Assembly: GCA_040753075.1 (NCBI GenBank)
Contig: JBFMHA010000104.1
Span: 1 to 5,514 of the forward strand
DNA: 5,514 bases
DNA from: UBA6814 sp040753075
GTDB lineage: Bacteria > Desulfobacterota > Desulfovibrionia > Desulfovibrionales > Desulfovibrionaceae
Direction: 5' to 3'
This document shows positions 1 to 5,514 of this stretch, in pieces. A program made the translations under genes and the position numbers. Each line of letters begins with the position of its first letter. Positions within the stretch are counted from its first letter, which is position 1. The notes beneath the pieces are model-generated. The model ran no database searches and was not told the DNA's origin. It worked only from the letters and a program-made list of their open reading frames with translations.

Positions 1-1031
1 AGGAGCAGAAGCATCCGCGGCCACTGCCGAGCCGCGAGCAGGGCCAGCCCGGCCAGGGCCGGGACCAGGACCCAGACGCGCCCCACGGTGATCTCGGCCA
101 GGCCGGCCAGGCCCACGGCCTTGAGTTCGCCGATGGTCGCGCCCACCTGCATCGGGGCCGCCTGGCGGTGGACGACCAGATCCAGGTGCGCGGCCGCGGA
201 CTCGAAGAACCCGGCCAGGAAGCCCGGCGCGGGCAGGGTGTGGCGCAGGGCGAAGAGCCCGGCCAGGGCCAGCCCCCCGGCCAGCAGCGCGGCCTTGGCC
301 AGCCGCTCGGGCCGGGACGAGGGCGCGACGATGCTGGCGGCATAGGCTCCGGCGAACCCGGCGGCCACCGGCAGGGCGCTGGACCCCCACCACCAGCGCA
401 GCAGGACCAGGCAGGCGGCGGCCAGGCCCAGACAGGCCCAGCGCCGCGCCCCGCCGCCCAGTCCGAAACGCAGCACGGCCCAGCCCGCCAGCAGCACCAG
501 GGGAGCGATCAGGCAGTCGGTGTCGAAATAGCCCAGGTTGGAGCGCGCGTGCCAGTAAGGCGCGGCGCATGCCAGGAGCGCGGCCAGCAGCGCGCCTCCC
601 CGGGACAGTCCCAGTTCCCGGGCCAGCAGGGCCACGGCCGGCCCCAGGAGCGCGGCCAGGACCGGCGGAATCCAGAAGGCCGTCCGGAGCAGGTCCGCGC
701 CCAGCAGGTCGGACGCCTGCAGGGCCAGGAAGGACAGCCCGGGCAGGGCGAAGCCCGGAGCCCCCACCCGCTGCGCCGCGTCTGCCAGGTAAAGGTAATG
801 GTAGCCGTCGGCCGCAGTGAGCAGCGGGTTGCCGGCATGGTCCAGAAACTGGGAATTGCCCAGCACGAAGGCTAGGTCGTCGGCAAAGAGCAGGGCCGCG
901 GCAAGCCCTGCCAGCAAGACCACTGCCCACCAGGGCAAGTCAGGCAGGCGCAGGGGGCGGCGCGACGCCGCGGGGGGCGAGGGCGATTCCGGAGGCTTCC
1001 GGTCCGGGCGGCGGGAACGCTTGCGGCTCAC
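1..1031 (-). CDS. STT3/PglB-family oligosaccharyltransferase-like membrane protein, N-terminal part (runs off the left edge)
   Basis: Reading the minus strand from 1031 gives 343 uninterrupted codons that continue past the left edge. The protein starts with a basic, Pro-rich cytoplasmic tail (about residues 1-30), then a membrane segment (about 34-50) and further hydrophobic helices. STT3-family landmarks appear in the usual order: an aspartate in ADGYHYLYLADAAQ (D75), the paired acidic motif GYFDTDCL (D170 and D172), a Trp cluster RWWWGS (about 212-217), and a TIGE motif (299-302) matching the catalytic TIxE loop. In characterised PglB the corresponding residues bind the metal and the lipid-linked glycan. 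The WWDYG acceptor-binding motif should lie beyond the window and cannot be checked. The GTG start overlaps the stop of the upstream glycosyltransferase gene (GTGA), and a GAGGA lies 9 nt upstream. The protein is clearly a diverged paralogue of the STT3 protein at 2219-4282. Membership of the family is well supported; activity and glycan specificity are unknown. Confidence 0.85.
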   Translation of the reverse strand, partial: MSRKRSRRPDRKPPESPSPPAASRRPLRLPDLPWWAVVLLAGLAAALLFADDLAFVLGNSQFLDHAGNPLLTAADGYHYLYLADAAQRVGAPGFALPGLSFLALQASDLLGADLLRTAFWIPPVLAALLGPAVALLARELGLSRGGALLAALLACAAPYWHARSNLGYFDTDCLIAPLVLLAGWAVLRFGLGGGARRWACLGLAAACLVLLRWWWGSSALPVAAGFAGAYAASIVAPSSRPERLAKAALLAGGLALAGLFALRHTLPAPGFLAGFFESAAAHLDLVVHRQAAPMQVGATIGELKAVGLAGLAEITVGRVWVLVPALAGLALLAARQWPRMLLL

Positions 1032-2215
1032 GGCGCGGCATCCTCGCGGGGGGAAAGGGGGTATCGGCGGGCCCGGGCCCCGGCGTACACCTCGCGCAGG
1101 GCCGCGGCCACCCGCTCCATGCGGAAATGGGCCGCGAAACGCTCCCGTCCCGCCGCGCCCAGGCGGGCGCGAAGCCGCGCATCCCGGGCCAGCCGGTCCA
1201 ATGCCCTGGCCAGGGCCTCCGGGTCGCCGGGCGGAACCAGGAGCCCGGTCTCCCCGTCCCGCACCACGTAGCCCGGCCCGCCGCCGTCCACGGCGCTGGC
1301 CACGCAGGGCTTGCCCCGGGCCATGGCCTCCAGGAGCACCATGCCGAAGGCCTCGCTGCGCGAGAGCGAGGGCAGGCAGAGCACGTCGCAGGCCGCGTAG
1401 CAGGCGCTCACCGCCGCATCGTCCAGGCCCCCGGCCAGGAACACCCTCCCCGCCAGGCCCAGCCCGGCCACGGCCCGCTCCAGGGCCGGCCGCTCCTCGC
1501 CCTCGCCCACCAGGCAGACCGAAAACTCGGGGACCAGGGCCGCGGCCCGGCAGAGGACCTCAAGCCCCTTGTAGTGGCTCAACCTGCCCACGGCCAGCAC
1601 CTTGAGGCCAGGGGCCGCGCGCAGAAAGACCGCAGCCGGATGCTCCCGGCCCGCCTCGCCAGGATTCGCCGGTTCGGCCAGGCCCAGAGGGACCACCCGG
1701 CACTTGTCCCGGAACCGGGCCAGGGCCGGACTGGAGGCCAGGTACTGGGGCGAGGTGGCCACCACCGCGTCGGCCCGGCGCAGCATCCAGCGCTCCAGGC
1801 CCCGCCAGGCGGCCAGGAGCGCGGCCGAGGGCCGGCGCTCCGGGGGGAAGGACACGTCCGCGTGCCAGTGCGCCACCAGCGGCGCGCGCAGGTGCAGGAG
1901 CAGGGGCCAGAGCGCGGCCGCATTGGGCGCGTGCAGGTGCAGCACGTGGGGCCGAAAGAACAGGGCCGCCTGGATGAGCCGCAACGGCAGGCCCGGGGCC
2001 ACGGGCGCGTAGCCGCCCGCGACGAAGGCCACCTTGGAGCGCACCACCGTGAGGCCGGGTTGCGCATCCTCACGGCCGGCCGGAGCCGCTCCCGCGTTGG
2101 CCAGCACCAGGACCCGGTCCCCGGCCGCGGCCTGGGCCATGGCCAGGTCGCGCAGGAAGGTCTCCATGCCCCCCCGGTCCGGAGGAAAGAACTTGCCGCA
2201 GTGGAGGATGCGCAT
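1028..2215 (-). CDS. GT4-family glycosyltransferase (GT-B fold)
   Basis: This 395-residue protein has the usual length and layout of a GT4 retaining glycosyltransferase. The N-terminal acceptor domain opens with MRILHCGKFFPPDRGGMETF, the Gly-rich loop typical of the family, followed by HLHAPNAA (about 93-100) and AHWHAD (115-120). The C-terminal nucleotide-sugar domain begins near LAVGRLSHYKG (207-217). It contains LVGEGEERPAL (235-245) and the EX7E signature in SEAFGMVLLEAMA (E288 and E296), then DGETGLLVPPGD. No signal peptide or membrane segment is evident, so it should act on the cytoplasmic side of the inner membrane. The ATG lies 3 nt after the stop of the STT3 gene and has no clear ribosome binding site of its own, which suggests translational coupling. 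Its TGA overlaps the next gene's GTG. Its position between two oligosaccharyltransferase genes suggests that it builds the lipid-linked glycan they transfer. Donor and acceptor sugars cannot be read from the sequence. Confidence 0.93.
   Translation of the reverse strand: MRILHCGKFFPPDRGGMETFLRDLAMAQAAAGDRVLVLANAGAAPAGREDAQPGLTVVRSKVAFVAGGYAPVAPGLPLRLIQAALFFRPHVLHLHAPNAAALWPLLLHLRAPLVAHWHADVSFPPERRPSAALLAAWRGLERWMLRRADAVVATSPQYLASSPALARFRDKCRVVPLGLAEPANPGEAGREHPAAVFLRAAPGLKVLAVGRLSHYKGLEVLCRAAALVPEFSVCLVGEGEERPALERAVAGLGLAGRVFLAGGLDDAAVSACYAACDVLCLPSLSRSEAFGMVLLEAMARGKPCVASAVDGGGPGYVVRDGETGLLVPPGDPEALARALDRLARDARLRARLGAAGRERFAAHFRMERVAAALREVYAGARARRYPLSPREDAAP
1041..1045 (-). promoter_or_regulatory. 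Ribosome binding site for the second STT3-like gene
   Basis: The minus strand reads GAGGA here, 9 nt before the GTG at 1031-1029. This supports GTG as the start. It lies inside the 3' end of the glycosyltransferase gene, as expected for coupled translation. An ATG overlapping this motif is in a different frame and is not the start. Confidence 0.5.
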
Positions 2216-2218
2216 GGA

Positions 2219-4282
2219 TTACTGCCCGACGGCCCTTTCCGGAGCCACCAGCCACACCCCGCCGGCCACCGGATCGCGGTACAGGGGCGCGTAGCCGGAC
2301 ACGCCCTCGCCCAGGGGGGCGTAGAGCAGACGGAAGGCCAGGGTGTCGAGGAGCTCCCGGGCCACGAAATAGACGAGCCCCTCCTCCCGGTAGACCACGG
2401 CCGCGGCCCGGGCCGCGGGGTCTGCCGGATAGCGGGCGATGCCCGCCGGCCGCACGTCCACCACCTCGGCCACCTTCAGGCTGGCCCGGTCCGCCCGCCG
2501 GGTGAACACGCCGCCGGCATAGTCCACATCAAAGGCCGCCAGGGACTGCCGGTCCACCAGCTCCGCAGGCGCGCTCCCCGGCCCGCGCAGGGTTTCGGTC
2601 CCAAAGGTGTACCACCAGTAGGCCAGGTCGATGGTGTTGCGGTTGAGGTACAGGCAGACTTCGGGCGTGGGCTTCAGGTATTCTGACGCCTCCCCCTCGG
2701 CCAGGGAGGAGGCCAGTATCTTCCCGGCCTTGGCCGGCCCGCCGTGCTGCGCGACCAAGGCCTCAAAAGAGGCCATGCCGCGGCCGGCCAGAAAACGCAT
2801 CCAACGCGCGGCCAGGACCGGATCCGGGGCGGCCAGCGGAGCGGCCAGGGCGCGCACGCTGGCGTCGGTGGCCAGGCCTCCGTCGGCCACGGTGCGGCGC
2901 TCGGCGAAGTATTGCAGAAAATATCCGTAATCCCACCAGGCCCAGACCGTGGCCCCGGGGTTCGTCCCCTCCTTTACCGCCTTGGCCAGGGGCAACTCAC
3001 GGGAGGTGATGGGCGGCTCGCTGTGCCAGGCCAGATTGCGGGCGAACGAGGGGACGAGCATGATCGCCAGGACCGCCAGAACCGCCCCCCGGGCCCAGGC
3101 CCTCTCCCGCACCCAAGCCACCCTCTCGGAAAGCAGGACGAAGAAGTACCCGTACCCCAGTCCGTACAGGGGCGGGGTGAAGATCATGAACCGCTGGGAA
3201 AACACGCTGGCCGAGGCGAAGACCAGGAGCGGCAGGAGGAACAGGGCGAAGCGGCGGCGGATAGCGATGAGCGCCAACAACCCGATCTCCGCCGGGAGCA
3301 GCGCGCCGGGAAAGGCCGCCAGGTCGAGGAACACCGAAGACGGAAGCTGCGGGACGAGTTCCTGGATGGAGCCGCCCACGGCCGCGGCCTGCCCCCCGCT
3401 CAGGATGAGCCGGACGTGGGCCACGATGGTCTGAAAGGCGTCGATCCCGGTATGCGCCGCCCCGAAGAACTCCAACACCAAGGACACGCCGGCGGTGACC
3501 ATGACCACGAGCAGGACAAGCTTGAACCAGCGCTCCCAGCGAGCCGACGGGACCGGGAAACTCAGGGCGTAGGCCAGGAGCGACAACCCGCAAGCCACCG
3601 TGGCCCCCTGCGGCCACCACCAGAAGAACAGACCCATGACCGCGGCAAAGGCGGCCAGCCAGGCGACTCCCCAGGGGCTGCGACGCATGGTGAACAGGTA
3701 GAGCATGAACGGGGCCAGGAGCATGAACACCGGGTTCAGGCAATCGGTGTCGAAGAATCCCAGGCAGGTGCGCGAATACAGGTATAGGGCCGAGGAGGAG
3801 GCCGCCGCGGCCAGGACGCCAAGCCAGGGGGAGCCCAGCAGCCGGCCGCAGAGCCAGAATACGGCCAGGAGAGTGGCGGCCAGGAGGGGGGGAAGGAGGA
3901 AGGCGGTGAGGTCCGGTTGCACGCCAGTCGCCATGGCGCTCCCAGCCGCCAGCAAGGAGAGCGCCGCGGGAGTGGCCGGGCGGCCGTGCGAACGAAACTG
4001 GTCCCCGGTCCCATAGGCGCCGTTCACCACGTCCCGGGCATGGCGCAGGTAGTAGTAGCCGTCGTACTCGTGGAGCAGGGGGTGATCCGGCTCGGCAAAG
4101 AACTGCGCAGAGGACTTGAGGTGGCTCCAGTCGCCCCAGTACATGCTCAACGGAACCACCAAAAAGAGAAACCAGGCGAGGGGGAGCGCCCAGTGGCTCT
4201 CCTGGAATAAATCGGCCAAGGATGCTCGGCCCACGGGGTTGGGGGCGCCCTGTCCCTCGGTTCTCCCTTTCGGCTTTTTCAT
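2219..4282 (-). CDS. STT3/PglB-family oligosaccharyltransferase, full length
   Basis: The 687-residue product is a multi-pass inner-membrane protein that should transfer a lipid-linked oligosaccharide to Asn residues of exported proteins. All the main family motifs are present, numbered from the chosen start: EYDGYYYLRHARD with D74, the DxD motif in GFFDTDCL (D178 and D180), a Trp cluster FFWWWPQG near 220-227, the catalytic-loop motif SIQE (305-308), and WAWWDYGYFLQ with WWDYG at 449-453 for acceptor-sequon recognition. About a dozen hydrophobic segments fill residues 31-415, and the remaining C-terminal part is soluble and periplasmic, as in PglB. The ATG at 4282 was chosen because the protein then begins with a short basic tail (MKKPKGR) and an AGG lies 5 nt upstream. 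The frame stays open to a GTG at 4396, but that extension would start inside the transposase relic. Bacterial single-subunit PglB enzymes are known from Campylobacter and from Desulfovibrio. The family call is firm; the glycan and sequon are not predictable here. Confidence 0.94.
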   Translation of the reverse strand: MKKPKGRTEGQGAPNPVGRASLADLFQESHWALPLAWFLFLVVPLSMYWGDWSHLKSSAQFFAEPDHPLLHEYDGYYYLRHARDVVNGAYGTGDQFRSHGRPATPAALSLLAAGSAMATGVQPDLTAFLLPPLLAATLLAVFWLCGRLLGSPWLGVLAAAASSSALYLYSRTCLGFFDTDCLNPVFMLLAPFMLYLFTMRRSPWGVAWLAAFAAVMGLFFWWWPQGATVACGLSLLAYALSFPVPSARWERWFKLVLLVVMVTAGVSLVLEFFGAAHTGIDAFQTIVAHVRLILSGGQAAAVGGSIQELVPQLPSSVFLDLAAFPGALLPAEIGLLALIAIRRRFALFLLPLLVFASASVFSQRFMIFTPPLYGLGYGYFFVLLSERVAWVRERAWARGAVLAVLAIMLVPSFARNLAWHSEPPITSRELPLAKAVKEGTNPGATVWAWWDYGYFLQYFAERRTVADGGLATDASVRALAAPLAAPDPVLAARWMRFLAGRGMASFEALVAQHGGPAKAGKILASSLAEGEASEYLKPTPEVCLYLNRNTIDLAYWWYTFGTETLRGPGSAPAELVDRQSLAAFDVDYAGGVFTRRADRASLKVAEVVDVRPAGIARYPADPAARAAAVVYREEGLVYFVARELLDTLAFRLLYAPLGEGVSGYAPLYRDPVAGGVWLVAPERAVGQ

Positions 4283-4369
4283 CGCAACCTGGGTATGCGC
4301 ACGGCCGGTCTGCGTCAAGGCCCCGCTTCGGCTAGGCAAAATGTCCGGCCTATGTGACCTTTCCCCCGG
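4283..4369 (-). other. Short leader between the IS relic and the glycosylation block
   Basis: These 87 bases are the only room for a native promoter of the three-gene block. A TTGACG (minus strand, 4318-4313) is followed after 15 nt by CATACC (4297-4292). That spacing is short and the second box is a poor match, and the implied transcript would start almost at the ribosome binding site. No promoter is therefore called with confidence. Transcription may instead come from within or beyond the IS relic. Confidence 0.4.
4288..4290 (-). promoter_or_regulatory. Weak ribosome binding site for the full-length STT3 gene
   Basis: The minus strand reads CCAGGTTGCG directly before the ATG at 4282, placing AGG at a 5-nt spacing. 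The match is short, but it supports this ATG over the upstream GTG at 4396. Confidence 0.4.
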
Positions 4370-4395
4370 TGGTGTTGCCCCCGCTAAACCGGACA
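4370..4395 (-). repeat. Candidate IS3-family terminal inverted repeat (single end)
   Basis: On the plus strand this segment begins TGGTGTTGCCCC and ends AAACCGGACA. The layout matches IS2-group ends of IS3-family elements: a TG terminus, a C-rich run, then a CCGGACA or CCAGACA block. The transposase stop codon (4386-4384) lies inside it, a common arrangement at the 3' end of IS3 elements. No partner repeat is present at the other side of the relic, which fits loss of the 5' half of the IS3 element. The assignment rests on remembered family patterns, not on an alignment. Confidence 0.5.
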
Positions 4396-5298
4396 CTCGG
4401 CAGTTGCCAATGAGCGGATGAACTCGCGGGGAGCTTTCATCCGCAGCCCCTTGTGGGGATGCCTCTCGTTGTAGTCTTCAAACCAGTCCGCCGGTTGGCC
4501 GAGCACCGTCCGGGCGTCGGGCCTGTCCTGCACGTAGACGTAATCACGCTTGAAGGTTCTCACGAAGGCCTCGGCCATGCCGTTGCTCTCCGGGCTCCTG
4601 ACGGGAGTGACGCGGCCCTCGGAGACCATGAAGCTCAGGTGGCCTTGGTTGGTGATGCCCGAGATCATGTTGCAACTGAACCGGTTGCCGCTCGCCTTGA
4701 CCACCGGGGGCTTGCCCTTCACGCCCCAGGTCCGACCCACGGCGTGGTCGCTGCGCAGCCCCATCTCGTCGCCCCAGTAGATGCGCGCTCCGACCTCCTT
4801 GGCCTGGCGGCGGATGGCGGAGTATTTGGTCTGCAGCCAGTAGCGGACCTGCGCCGGATTCTGCTCGTAGGCGCGGCGGACCGGCTTTTGCGGGGAGAAG
4901 CCCCAGGTGCGCAGATAACGCCCGATAGTCGAGAGGGCCAGACGGATGCCGAACTTGCGCTCGATGAGCGTGGCAACGGCCCCGCGGGTCCAGAGCATGA
5001 AGGGCAGCCTGAGTTGGTCCGGGTATCTGCCGCGGACTTGGCGGGCGACCCACGCGGCTTGGTGGCTCTTGAGCCGCCCGCCGCCCTGCGGCCGTCCCTG
5101 GGGCTTGGCCTTGAGGGCGGCGGGGCCGTCGGCGTGGTAGGCCTTGAGCCATTTCCAGATGGCGACCCTGGAGACACCAAAGATGGCGGCCGCCTCGACC
5201 CGGGTCTTGCCGTCAAGGACCGCCTGCACCGCTCGCATACGGATGCTTTCCTGGGCCGCCGGGGGAAGCTTGCGAGCATCGTCGACGACCATGCTCAA
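4384..5298 (-). CDS. Chimeric transposase-like protein (IS630 N-terminal part, IS3/IS2-group C-terminal part)
   Basis: The frame opens with TTG at 5298, but ATG at 5292 (MVVDDARKLPP) is the likelier start and fits IS630 proteins; neither has a strong ribosome binding site. Numbered from 5298, residues 33-54 form a helix-turn-helix (VEAAAIFGVSRVAIWKWLKA). A second DNA-binding segment follows (about 95-135), and ARIYWGDEMGLRSD (171-184) carries the first catalytic Asp (D177) of the IS630 DDE domain. IS630-like sequence continues to LSFMVSEGR (221-229). The protein then switches to TPVRSPESNGMAEAF and RTFKRDY, followed by WFEDYNERHPHKGLRM and APREFI, which is the C-terminal region of IS3-family OrfB with its catalytic Glu (E243). 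The central Asp of both families and the IS630 acidic third residue are missing, so normal transposition activity is unlikely. The frame is intact across the join. It could be a recent deletion fusion, a decaying relic or an assembly error. Database pipelines may label it simply as an IS630 transposase or an integrase-core protein. Confidence 0.8.
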   Translation of the reverse strand: MSMVVDDARKLPPAAQESIRMRAVQAVLDGKTRVEAAAIFGVSRVAIWKWLKAYHADGPAALKAKPQGRPQGGGRLKSHQAAWVARQVRGRYPDQLRLPFMLWTRGAVATLIERKFGIRLALSTIGRYLRTWGFSPQKPVRRAYEQNPAQVRYWLQTKYSAIRRQAKEVGARIYWGDEMGLRSDHAVGRTWGVKGKPPVVKASGNRFSCNMISGITNQGHLSFMVSEGRVTPVRSPESNGMAEAFVRTFKRDYVYVQDRPDARTVLGQPADWFEDYNERHPHKGLRMKAPREFIRSLATAECPV

Positions 5299-5344
5299 GT
5301 GCTATCACAGTGAAGAAATAATACTAGCCCGCATATTTCACGAG

Positions 5345-5376
5345 CGCCCCCGGGAGGCTTTCTCGGGGGCGTTTTT
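5345..5376 (+). terminator. Rho-independent terminator (plus strand)
   Basis: CGCCCCCG at 5345-5352 pairs with CGGGGGCG at 5364-5371. The stem extends inward through a G-T pair, a G-C pair and an A-T pair to a short loop. A run of five T follows at 5372-5376, and a second TTTT lies a few bases later. The orientation serves plus-strand transcription only, because the minus-strand side has no T-tract. No plus-strand gene is seen upstream in this window. Confidence 0.75.
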
Positions 5377-5450
5377 GCGTTTTGGTCGCGGGAGTGTCCT
5401 TCACACGACCTGCACTTTGCGGCCGAGGGGGCCTTGCCGGCGGCCAAAGG

Positions 5451-5478
5451 CGGCGTTCGGGCCCCGAAGGCCGTTTTT
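5451..5478 (+). terminator. Second candidate rho-independent terminator (plus strand)
   Basis: CGGC (5451-5454) pairs with GCCG (5470-5473). After one G-G mismatch, TTCGG (5456-5460) pairs with CCGAA (5464-5468) around a 3-nt loop. TTTTT follows at 5474-5478. The stem is weaker than the one at 5345 because of the mismatch, but the T-tract is correctly placed. It lies about 75 bp beyond the first terminator and in the same orientation. Confidence 0.5.
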
Positions 5479-5514
5479 CGGGCGCACTACTCCCTGGGAT
5501 GTTCTGATGCAGGG

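Larger units (their letters stand above)
4370..5298 (-). mobile_element. Mosaic insertion-sequence relic: IS630-type 5' part joined to IS3-type 3' part
   Basis: The coding part changes family near 4600-4620. Upstream of that on the minus strand it resembles IS630; downstream it resembles IS3 OrfB and runs into one IS3-like end. The right boundary is uncertain. The AT-rich patch at about 5310-5340 stands out from the GC-rich surroundings and may hold the IS630 end, with a CTAG at 5324-5327 containing the TA dinucleotide that IS630 elements target. No matching inverted repeats or target duplication flank the whole unit, so it does not look like an intact element able to move by itself. Confidence 0.6.
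5299..5514. other. Intergenic segment with no confident gene
   Basis: Apart from the two hairpins, this stretch holds an AT-rich patch (about 5310-5340) that may be the IS630 end or promoter area. A minus-strand frame of 37 sense codons is open from the right edge to a TGA at 5403-5401. The translated tail (ending GRRQGPLGRKVQVV) resembles nothing I recognise. It may be the 3' end of a gene beyond the window or chance openness in GC-rich DNA. Confidence 0.5.

Noticed and set aside
168..875. Plus-strand open frame of 235 codons
   Set aside because: It is a shadow of the second STT3-like gene, and the Gln/Gly/Arg-rich product looks like non-coding translation.
1..1500. Very frequent GGCCAGG heptamer that might be a dispersed repeat
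   Set aside because: On the coding strand it reads CCTGGCC, which mostly encodes Leu-Ala in Leu/Ala-rich proteins with GC-biased codons. The copies are irregularly spaced and follow the reading frames.
1127..2686. Long plus-strand open frame of 519 codons
   Set aside because: It lies antisense to the glycosyltransferase and STT3 genes, is rich in Gly, Arg, Gln and Pro, and shows no recognisable domain. Such mirror frames are expected opposite GC-rich genes.
2744..3787. Plus-strand open frame of 347 codons
   Set aside because: It is antisense to the full-length STT3 gene and has a low-complexity, highly charged composition with no family motif.
4292..4318. TTGACG and CATACC as a promoter for the glycosylation block
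   Set aside because: The 15-nt spacing is short, the second box is poor, and the start site would leave almost no room for the ribosome binding site.
4283..4396. N-terminal extension of the STT3 protein from a GTG at 4396
   Set aside because: The extra 38 residues would be encoded partly by the IS end and are not hydrophobic or conserved-looking. The ATG at 4282 has a ribosome binding site and a typical short basic tail.
4453..5313. Plus-strand open frame of 286 codons
   Set aside because: It is antisense to the transposase-like gene, which has clear family motifs, whereas this frame has none.
5299..5514. CRISPR array, tRNA or small RNA in the right-hand non-coding segment
   Set aside because: There are no regularly spaced direct repeats and no cloverleaf or tRNA arm motifs. 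The hairpins are explained better as terminators.

Overview
The window is GC-rich DNA with every credible gene on the minus strand. It reads right to left as a mosaic transposase relic followed by a tight three-gene block for protein N-glycosylation. Base composition, codon use and two bacterial STT3/PglB-type oligosaccharyltransferases would fit a Desulfovibrio-like member of the Desulfobacterota. That assignment is inference: no rRNA or other taxonomic marker is present.

Layout, in transcription order. Positions 5299-5514 hold no convincing gene. They contain two hairpin-plus-T-tract structures that would terminate plus-strand transcription, although no plus-strand gene precedes them here. 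Positions 4384-5292/5298 encode a transposase-like protein that looks chimeric. Its first ~228 residues resemble an IS630-family transposase, and its last ~75 residues resemble the C-terminus of an IS3-family (IS2-group) OrfB. It is followed by what looks like a single IS3-type terminal repeat at 4370-4395. A leader of about 87 bp then precedes the glycosylation block.

The glycosylation block consists of a full-length STT3/PglB-family oligosaccharyltransferase (2219-4282), a GT4-type glycosyltransferase (1028-2215, 3 bp downstream), and a second STT3-family protein (1-1031, overlapping the previous stop as GTGA and leaving the window on the left). The tight junctions imply one transcript and coupled translation. 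A likely working model is that the GT4 enzyme adds a sugar to a lipid-linked glycan on the cytoplasmic face of the inner membrane, and one or both STT3 proteins transfer the finished glycan to asparagines of exported proteins on the periplasmic side.

The most unusual items are the in-frame fusion of two unrelated IS families and the pair of divergent STT3 paralogues around one glycosyltransferase gene. No tRNA, rRNA, CRISPR array or riboswitch was recognised.
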